Assembly: GCA_902803365.1 (NCBI GenBank)
Contig: CADCPU010000405.1
Span: 1-13,543 of the forward strand
Reading direction: 5' to 3'
From: Oscillospiraceae bacterium
GTDB taxonomy: Bacteria > Bacillota_A > Clostridia > Saccharofermentanales > Saccharofermentanaceae
DNA: 13,543 nt
Positions 8,607-13,543 of this stretch are shown here, in pieces (within the stretch, counting starts at the first letter, position 1; every line of letters begins with the position of its first letter). The notes under the pieces are model-generated. The model made no database searches. It was not told where the DNA came from and was given only the letters and a program-made list of their open reading frames with translations. Both the position numbers and the translations under genes were made by a program.

Positions 8607-8654
8607 ACCGAAAAATTCAAAAAGTTTTGTATTTTTTGTGTAGAATTCATCGGT
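8607..8654. repeat. Inverted repeat enclosing operator-like site 2
   Basis: ACCGAAAAATTC (8607-8618) and GAATTCATCGGT (8643-8654) pair at 10 of 12 positions around a 24-base A/T-rich loop. As RNA it could form a hairpin at the 3' end of the kinase/regulator message; as DNA it could be a protein site. No T tract follows, so I do not call it a terminator. Confidence 0.45.
8618..8629. promoter_or_regulatory. Palindrome-like site 2 (CAAAA-AG-TTTTG)
   Basis: CAAAAAGTTTTG has the same arms as site 1 (CAAAA and TTTTG) with a different centre, and its start is exactly 33 bases from the start of site 1, about three helical turns. Repeat of sequence and phasing suggests a pair of operators for one dimeric regulator, but the A/T-rich composition makes chance occurrence possible. 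Confidence 0.35.
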
Positions 8655-8676
8655 ACTTTAGTGAGAGTTTTTCGGG

Positions 8677-8705
8677 TTGTGGCAAAACTAAGGCAAAACT
8701 ATAAT
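8677..8705 (+). promoter_or_regulatory. Promoter of the solute-binding protein gene
   Basis: A consensus -10 box TATAAT lies at 8700-8705. The -35 position 17 bases upstream reads TTGTGG (8677-8682), which keeps only TTG of the consensus, as expected for an activator-dependent promoter. The transcript would start near 8712, leaving a leader of about 50 bases. Confidence 0.6.
8681..8701 (+). repeat. Direct repeat GGCAAAACTA x2, 11-base period
   Basis: GGCAAAACTA occurs at 8681-8690 and again at 8692-8701, so identical faces recur one helical turn apart. AraC-type domains bind direct-repeat half sites in adjacent major grooves, so this is a candidate YesN-like binding site. It overlaps the promoter spacer and the first bases of the -10 box, which is closer in than a usual activator site. 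Confidence 0.55.
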
Positions 8706-8722
8706 TAGGCTACCAACAAAAA

Positions 8723-8738
8723 TATTGCGAAAGCGATA
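8723..8738 (+). other. Small leader hairpin with GAAA tetraloop
   Basis: TATTGC (8723-8728) pairs with GCGATA (8733-8738), one G-T wobble included, around a GAAA tetraloop. It falls near the predicted 5' end of the transcript, 10 bases before the GGGGAGG ribosome binding site. Such a 5' hairpin could stabilise the mRNA of this highly expressed gene. Confidence 0.4.
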
Positions 8739-8762
8739 AATTTTAAATGGGGAGGCTTAATA

Positions 8763-10529
8763 ATGAAAAAGAAGCTATTTTCTTTGGTCATGGCATCATT
8801 GATGGCCGTTACAGCATTCTCTGCTTGCGGCAAGACAGAAGAAGAGCAGCCTACAGCAGGCGAAGCTCCGGCACCTGACACAACCAATGACGCCGGTGAG
8901 GAGGTCTATTCTGATGACGCTATCATTGACATGAAGATGTTCGCTGCTATGGCAGGTACAGAGATCAATGAAGGCAACAAGATTCAGGAGATCATCGCAG
9001 AGAAGACAGGTGTTCGTCTTAAGGAGACATGGCTCGCTGGTCAGCAGGCTGGTGAGGCTATCGGTTCCATCATTGCTTCAGGTAAGTTGCCTGATCTCAT
9101 CGATGGTGGTGACGGATCTGTTCAGCTCTATGAGAACGACTTGCTCGTAGCTTGGGATCCTTACCTTGAGAAGTATCCTAACCTTAAGGAGATGTACTCC
9201 GACTTCGAGTGGGATAAGTTCCGTATGGAAGACGGCCACATCTACTGGGCTAACGTATTTGGTAACCATCGTGAGAAGGATACCACAACAGGCCACAACG
9301 GTGAGGCTTTCTGGATCCAGGCTCGTGTACTTGCTTGGGACAACTATCCTACGATCGAGACATTGGATCAGTACTTTGATCTCCTCGAGAGATATGCTGA
9401 GGCTAATCCTACACTTCCTGACGGAACACCGGTTATCCCTTACACATGTCTCTGTGAAGGCTGGAAGTACTACTGCCTTGAGAACGCTCCTATGTTCCTC
9501 GATGGTTATCCGAACGATGGTTGCGTTATCGTAAACGTAGACAATCCTGATGAGCCAAAGGTAGTTGACTACAACACAACACCTACAGCTGAAATGTATT
9601 TCAAGAAGTTGAACGAAGAGTTCAATAAGGGTGCTATCGATCCTGACTTCGCTACACAGACATACGACGAGTATATCGCTAAGCTTTCTACAGGTCGTGT
9701 TCTTGGTCTTTGCGATCAGTACTGGGATTTCGCTTACAGCATCATGGGACCTTTCGCTCAGACACTCGAAGCAGAAGATGGTTCCACATTCCGTCTCGAT
9801 GAGCTCGGTTGTGACTACGTACCTCTCGGTCTTACAACTAAGGCAGGCATGGAGCAGCAGTGGCACTCCTACGGCGATGAGCTCAACCAGTCTTCAGGTG
9901 TTGCAGTTACAACATCTTGCTCCAACCCGGACGCAGCATTCAAGTTCTTGAATGACCTCCTCGATCAGGATATCCACGACTTGAGATTCTGGGGTATCGA
10001 AGGTGAAGACTACTTCGTTAACGACGATGGTCTCTTTGAGAGAACAGAAGAGCAGAGACAGCTCTGGAAAGATGACGCTTACAAGGCTGACCACATCTGT
10101 TCTTATTCCTACTGCCCTCAGTGGAACGGTTTGAGCCGTGACGGTAAGAACTGCATGATGCCGGGCGAGCAGCCTTCCGAGTTCCTCGCAGGTCTCGCTA
10201 CTCCTTTGGCAGATTGCTTCAAGGCATATGGCGCAAATAACTACGCTGACTTTATCGGATCCACATACTGTGATCAGTACGCTTGGTATCCTCTCTGGTC
10301 TTGGTCAAACAACCTCGGTTCTGATACAGAAGAAGGTGTTGTATGGCAGAAGATGGGCGAAGTTAAGCATGAGTGGCTCCCTAAGGTTGTTATGAGCTCT
10401 AACTTCGATTCCGATTGGTCCGCTTATCAGAAGGCTTACTCTGATCTGAATCCTCAGGTATTCCTCGATGCAGCTCAGGCTGAAGTAGACGCAAGACTCC
10501 AGGCTGCTAGGGATGCCGGCCTTGCATAA
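8763..10529 (+). CDS. Sugar ABC importer, solute-binding lipoprotein (LplA type)
   Basis: This 588-residue protein captures an oligosaccharide outside the cell and delivers it to the two permeases encoded next. The N terminus is a lipoprotein signal peptide: MKKK, a hydrophobic core, then FSAC with the lipidated Cys22; the -3 residue is Phe where Leu is usual. A charged, Pro/Ala/Glu-rich linker (about 24-45) follows, then a large extracellular solute-binding family 1 domain rich in Trp and Tyr, suited to stacking on sugars. It is longer than standard 400-450-residue binding proteins, as in the LplA/YtcQ branch that works with LplB and YtcP permeases. The ribosome binding site GGGGAGG (8749-8755) is near ideal. 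The gene follows its own promoter with repeats. Arabinose-decorated xylan or arabinan fragments are the likely cargo from context, not from sequence. Confidence 0.93.
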   Translation: MKKKLFSLVMASLMAVTAFSACGKTEEEQPTAGEAPAPDTTNDAGEEVYSDDAIIDMKMFAAMAGTEINEGNKIQEIIAEKTGVRLKETWLAGQQAGEAIGSIIASGKLPDLIDGGDGSVQLYENDLLVAWDPYLEKYPNLKEMYSDFEWDKFRMEDGHIYWANVFGNHREKDTTTGHNGEAFWIQARVLAWDNYPTIETLDQYFDLLERYAEANPTLPDGTPVIPYTCLCEGWKYYCLENAPMFLDGYPNDGCVIVNVDNPDEPKVVDYNTTPTAEMYFKKLNEEFNKGAIDPDFATQTYDEYIAKLSTGRVLGLCDQYWDFAYSIMGPFAQTLEAEDGSTFRLDELGCDYVPLGLTTKAGMEQQWHSYGDELNQSSGVAVTTSCSNPDAAFKFLNDLLDQDIHDLRFWGIEGEDYFVNDDGLFERTEEQRQLWKDDAYKADHICSYSYCPQWNGLSRDGKNCMMPGEQPSEFLAGLATPLADCFKAYGANNYADFIGSTYCDQYAWYPLWSWSNNLGSDTEEGVVWQKMGEVKHEWLPKVVMSSNFDSDWSAYQKAYSDLNPQVFLDAAQAEVDARLQAARDAGLA

Positions 10530-10576
10530 TTAACTCGATATTTAACATCAAGTTAATAAAGCTCAATTGATTTATG

Positions 10577-10622
10577 GTGGCAACCATGGTAGATTGTAAC
10601 TGTGGTTGCCACTTATTTTTAA
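10577..10622 (+). terminator. Attenuating hairpin between binding protein and permeases
   Basis: GTGGCAACCA (10577-10586) pairs perfectly with TGGTTGCCAC (10603-10612); four more inner pairs, two of them wobbles, make a 14-base stem with an 8-base loop. A T-rich tail TTATTTTT follows. Placed 48 bases after the binding-protein stop and just before the permease ribosome binding site, it probably lets only part of transcription proceed and protects the upstream message. Confidence 0.75.
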
Positions 10623-10638
10623 GGGGGAATGGTTAAGC

Positions 10639-11595
10639 ATGAGTCTTTCAACTTCAAAACCGTCAAAGAAGAGGAAAGAGAACGCATTCACGATCAAGGA
10701 GTTTAAGAGACAGTGGCTTCTTGTAGTAATCGCAGCAGTTTATGTACTGTATGGTTTGGTATTTAACTACTTGCCTTTGGCAGGTTGGGTAATGGCATTC
10801 CAGAACTACAAGTATAAGCTCGGAATCACAGGCTCCAAGTTCGTAGGATTAGACAAGTTCAAATTCCTGTTTGCCGACAATAACTTCTTGTTGGTAATTC
10901 GTAACACCTTTGCAATGGGTGTTCTTAATTTGTTCTTCGGAACAGTTACAGCAATTGCATTTGCTATACTTCTTAACGAAGTAAAAAACACAATGGGCAA
11001 GAAATTGATCCAGACAATTTCCTATTTGCCTCACTTCCTTTCAATGATCGTTGTTACGGGTATCGTACACGATGCACTTTCTTCAACAGGTATCATCAAT
11101 GAGCTCCTGATGAAGTTCGGTATTATTGATTCACCTTATGCGTTCTTCGCAAAGAAAGCTTGGTTCTGGCCGATCGTTACATTGAGTAACCTTTGGAAAG
11201 AGACAGGTTGGAACGCAATCATCTATCTCGCAGCAATCACCTCTATCGATCCTTCTCTTTATGAGTCTGCTTCGATCGACGGTGCAGGACGTTTCCAGAA
11301 GATGTGGTATGTAACACTTCCTTCTCTCCGTCCTACAATAATGATCCTCCTCTTGATGAACGTAGGTAACGTTCTCAATGCAGGTTTCGAAATCCAGTAT
11401 CTCTTAGGTAACGGTCTTGTACAGAGCGTTTCCAAGACGATCGACATCTACGTTCTCGACTGGGCTATCAATGGTCGTAACATGGACTACTCACTCGGTA
11501 CTGCAGCCGGTATCTTTAAGTCTGTCGTATCGCTGTCCTTGATCGTAATAGCCAATACCATCGCCAAGAAAACAGGCGACGAGCGTCTGTTCTAA
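10639..11595 (+). CDS. Sugar ABC importer permease, LplB/YteP type
   Basis: This 318-residue inner-membrane protein is one half of the transport channel. A basic N-terminal tail (SKKRKE) precedes about six membrane segments, roughly at residues 27-47, 87-113, 128-146, 176-200, 231-249 and 286-307. The ATPase-docking EAA loop is visible as ESASIDGAGRFQKMWYVTLP at about 209-228, with the conserved Gly. Early residues FNYLPLAGWVMAFQNYK are typical of the LplB family that pairs with LplA-type binding proteins. I chose ATG 10639 because AAGGGGG (10621-10627) lies about 11 bases ahead; the TTG at 10606 falls inside the hairpin stem and has no binding site. The gene ends 18 bases before the second permease. 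No ATPase gene is linked, as is normal for this importer class. Confidence 0.94.
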   Translation: MSLSTSKPSKKRKENAFTIKEFKRQWLLVVIAAVYVLYGLVFNYLPLAGWVMAFQNYKYKLGITGSKFVGLDKFKFLFADNNFLLVIRNTFAMGVLNLFFGTVTAIAFAILLNEVKNTMGKKLIQTISYLPHFLSMIVVTGIVHDALSSTGIINELLMKFGIIDSPYAFFAKKAWFWPIVTLSNLWKETGWNAIIYLAAITSIDPSLYESASIDGAGRFQKMWYVTLPSLRPTIMILLLMNVGNVLNAGFEIQYLLGNGLVQSVSKTIDIYVLDWAINGRNMDYSLGTAAGIFKSVVSLSLIVIANTIAKKTGDERLF

Positions 11596-11613
11596 GGGGA
11601 GGGGGTCAAGATT

Positions 11614-12528
11614 ATGGCAGCAGCAAACAAGCCATTGAGAAAGATGGCAACAGAGGACCTGATTTTTACGATTTGCAACACGATCTTCCTTGTATTATTC
11701 GCAGTTGTAACTCTTTATCCGGTTCTTAACACATTAGCATACTCATTCAACGACGGTTCCGACGCGGTTCGTGGTGGTATCCACCTCATCCCTCGTAAGT
11801 TCTCCGTCAAGAGTTATCAGACAGTATTCAACAAGCAGGGTATCCTCGTTGGTGCTAAGATCACAGTTCTCAGAACAGTTATCGGTACACTCGGTTCCCT
11901 CGCAGCCAACGCTTTGCTCTCGTTCATCCTGAGCCGTAAGAAGTTCCTCTTCAAGTCGAGCCTCTCATTGTTCTGGATCATCACGATGTATGTAAACGGC
12001 GGACTCATTCCTACAATGATCCTCTTCAGATACTTACATTTGACGAGCAGCTTCTGGGTATACGTAGTTCCTGGTTTGGTAAGTGCATTCAACGTAATGG
12101 TCTTGAGAACATACATGAACGGTATCCCGGATTCACTTGAAGAATCAGCTCAGCTCGAAGGTGCTGGCTACATGACGATCTTCGTTAAGATCATCTCACC
12201 TCTTTGTAAGCCTGTTTATGCAACGATCGCTCTCTTCAGTGCCGTATATCACTGGAACTCATGGTTCGATGCAATGCTCTACAACAGAATGGATGATCAG
12301 TACACGACACTCCAGTACGAGTTGCAGAAGCTCCTCGCTTCCGTAACAAGCTCCACACAGAGCCCTACGAACAGTGCCGCAATGACAGAGCAGGCAGTTC
12401 AGACTGTTACACCTATCACAGTTAGATCTGCAGCAACGATCGCCACAATGGCACCTATCATTGTTCTTTATCCTTTCCTCCAGAGATACTTCGTTACAGG
12501 TCTCACAATCGGTGGTGTTAAGGAATAA
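11614..12528 (+). CDS. Sugar ABC importer permease, YtcP type
   Basis: This 304-residue protein is the second half of the importer channel. Membrane segments lie at about residues 16-40, 82-106, 115-139, 147-167, 197-215 and 272-290. The EAA loop reads EESAQLEGAGYMTIFVKIISP (about 176-196), and the C terminus YPFLQRYFVTGLTIGGVKE is the standard ending of YtcP-like permeases. An insertion of Ser, Thr and Ala-rich residues (about 242-265) before the last segment is also usual in this branch. The ribosome binding site GGGGAGGGGG (11596-11605) is unusually long and lies 8 bases before the ATG. It closes the importer operon, followed after 24 bases by a strong terminator. Confidence 0.94.
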   Translation: MAAANKPLRKMATEDLIFTICNTIFLVLFAVVTLYPVLNTLAYSFNDGSDAVRGGIHLIPRKFSVKSYQTVFNKQGILVGAKITVLRTVIGTLGSLAANALLSFILSRKKFLFKSSLSLFWIITMYVNGGLIPTMILFRYLHLTSSFWVYVVPGLVSAFNVMVLRTYMNGIPDSLEESAQLEGAGYMTIFVKIISPLCKPVYATIALFSAVYHWNSWFDAMLYNRMDDQYTTLQYELQKLLASVTSSTQSPTNSAAMTEQAVQTVTPITVRSAATIATMAPIIVLYPFLQRYFVTGLTIGGVKE

Positions 12529-12548
12529 TTTCAAAGATTTGTTGAAAT
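12529..12548 (+). other. Weak hairpin before the terminator
   Basis: TTTCAA (12529-12534) and TTGAAA (12542-12547) form a six-pair stem with a 7-base loop directly after the permease stop. It is A/T rich and weak, and may only be an accessory to the stronger hairpin next to it. Confidence 0.3.
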
Positions 12549-12552
12549 CATT

Positions 12553-12585
12553 AGCCTGCCCTGTAGTTTCAGGGCAGGCTTTTTT
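12553..12585 (+). terminator. Rho-independent terminator of the importer operon
   Basis: AGCCTGCCCTG (12553-12563) pairs perfectly with CAGGGCAGGCT (12570-12580) around a 6-base loop and is followed directly by five more T (six with the last stem base). It is a textbook intrinsic terminator and separates the importer genes from the xylanase-like fragment and the YesL gene. Confidence 0.93.
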
Positions 12586-12609
12586 AATCTCATTTATACA
12601 GGAACACCT

Positions 12610-12849
12610 GTGCCGGATTATATCGAAGACTTAAACGACTGGCAGGTCGACAATACGCTCAAGCCGTCTTACCATATGCTCAAGGGTCTCATAAAGGATG
12701 AGTGGAGCTCAAAGGGCACGGCTCGTACAAATTCTGACGGTGTCGTAAAAATCGAGGGCGTAAAAGGCAAATATGTGATTAAATATAAAGGCGAAATCGC
12801 TGAATTCGTTGTTGATGATAATATCGACAGCGTCAAGATAACTTTTTGA
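12610..12849 (+). pseudogene. C-terminal remnant of a GH10-type xylanase
   Basis: A 79-residue frame from GTG (12610) has at its core KPSYHMLKGLIKDEW (residues 19-33) followed by ARTNSDGVVKIEGVKGKY (38-55). This resembles the tail I recall from clostridial GH10 xylanases, where the last barrel segment, a LIxxEW helix and an FRGFxGxY beta strand end the protein. The catalytic barrel is absent. The frame is open back to the permease stop, but the bases just upstream are a terminator, so nothing older than about 12590 looks like enzyme. A weak AGGA sits 6 bases before the GTG. It may therefore be a decayed 3' fragment left by a deletion, or a small expressed protein. It ends 17 bases before the YesL gene. 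The family link is from memory of motif patterns and is moderate only. Confidence 0.5.
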
Positions 12850-12866
12850 AAGGCTGAAAGATCAGA

Positions 12867-13543
12867 ATGAACTTTTTTAAACCTGACGGTCCGGTCATGA
12901 GCTTTATCAGTACCGTCACGGATCTGTTATTGTTGAATCTCGTATTTATCGTATGTTGTATACCAATCTTCACCATCGGCGCGTCATACTCGGCTATGAG
13001 CTATGTGGCTATGAAGATCGTGCGCGGTGAGGAACCGAAGGTATTCGGACCGTTCTTTAAGGCATTCAAGCGTAACTTTAAGCAGGCGACGATCAGCTGG
13101 ATCATCTTTATGGCCGTGATCTTCCTGTTGTTCCTTGACTGGCGTTGGATCATCCTCACGGGATGGAACTCGGTACCTTTTATGTACAAGCTCGGTGCGG
13201 TCTTTATGACGGCTTTTGCATGGCTCATGATATTGTCGATCTTCCCGATGATCGCCAGATACGAGATGAAGACACTTGAACTCTTCAAGGCATCTTTTAT
13301 GATCGCCATCATCAAGTTTATCCCTCTTATGCTGATCACGGCGCTCATGATCGCATCAGTAGTTGCATGCATCTGGTATATGCAGTGGTTCCCGCTCATA
13401 TATGTATTCTGCTCGCTGACTGTCATGTACTTCCTTGCTGTCGTTTTCGTCAAGCAGTTTGACAAGCTCGAAAACAAGCAGGCTGAACAGGCAGAAAACA
13501 AAACTGATGATGACGGTATCGAGACGATCGATCAGGCTGAATC
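12867..13543 (+). CDS. yesL: YesL-family (DUF624) membrane protein, reaches the window edge
   Basis: A frame from ATG 12867 remains open to the last base (225 full codons), so the stop is not seen, although family members are usually about 210-230 residues and the end (acidic, Gln-rich tail from about 203) suggests only a few codons are missing. The N terminus FFKPDGPVMSF, then LLLNLVFIVCCIPIFTIGAS (residues 21-40) and a conserved FFKAFKRNFKQAT (63-75), is typical of YesL. Membrane segments lie at about 16-37, 76-98, 108-130, 143-167 and 172-196. The family is linked to YesMN/LplB-type sugar loci but its molecular role is unknown. The ribosome binding site is weak (AAAG region at 12857-12860), and no clear own promoter is visible, so it may depend on read-through or a promoter inside the preceding fragment. 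Confidence 0.9.
   Translation, partial: MNFFKPDGPVMSFISTVTDLLLLNLVFIVCCIPIFTIGASYSAMSYVAMKIVRGEEPKVFGPFFKAFKRNFKQATISWIIFMAVIFLLFLDWRWIILTGWNSVPFMYKLGAVFMTAFAWLMILSIFPMIARYEMKTLELFKASFMIAIIKFIPLMLITALMIASVVACIWYMQWFPLIYVFCSLTVMYFLAVVFVKQFDKLENKQAEQAENKTDDDGIETIDQAE

Noticed and set aside
7649..8650. 333-codon open frame on the minus strand
   Set aside because: It lies wholly antisense to the response regulator gene, has no recognisable motif and no ribosome binding site; codon bias of the real gene leaves the opposite strand open.
10606..10638. TTG start adding 11 residues to the first permease
   Set aside because: The TTG is within the hairpin stem and has no ribosome binding site; ATG 10639 has AAGGGGG ahead.
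1..13543. CRISPR array, tRNA, rRNA, insertion sequence or phage genes
   Set aside because: No regularly spaced repeats, RNA gene signatures, transposase motifs or terminal inverted repeats were seen.

Overview
The window looks like a chromosomal carbohydrate-utilisation locus from an anaerobic, plant-fibre-degrading Clostridia-type Firmicute (rumen or gut type). The grounds are strong GGAGG-type ribosome binding sites, a YesM/YesN two-component pair next to an LplA/LplB/YtcP-type sugar ABC importer, a YesL-family gene, and a DUF6171-like small Cys-rich protein. I cannot name the genus from sequence alone.

Left part (1-5135): a type-B carboxylesterase on the minus strand runs off the left edge. 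It is divergent from a plus-strand arabinose operon: a GH51 alpha-L-arabinofuranosidase, a small Cys-rich protein overlapping it by ATGA, an FGGY sugar kinase (probable L-ribulokinase) and L-ribulose-5-phosphate 4-epimerase (AraD), closed by a GC-rich hairpin. None of these enzymes has a signal peptide, so they probably work on imported oligosaccharides in the cytoplasm. No L-arabinose isomerase is present in the window.

Middle and right (5206-12586): a membrane sensor kinase of the YesM/LytS type overlaps by 8 bases an AraC-type response regulator (YesN-like). A 178-base intergenic region rich in repeats follows, with a TATAAT promoter, then a 588-residue solute-binding lipoprotein. A hairpin with a T-rich tail separates it from two permease genes, and a strong intrinsic terminator ends the unit. 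No ATPase gene is present; such importers normally borrow a shared MsmX/MsmK-type ATPase.

Right end (12587-13543): a short ORF that looks like the orphaned C-terminal tail of a GH10-type xylanase, then a YesL (DUF624) membrane protein running to or past the right edge.

Working model (inference): YesM senses an extracellular sugar, YesN activates the importer promoter, and arabinose-decorated oligosaccharides (arabinoxylan or arabinan fragments) enter the cell. The esterase and arabinofuranosidase trim them, and the kinase and epimerase pass arabinose carbon to xylulose-5-phosphate. The least explained part is the repeat-dense control region at 8585-8762.
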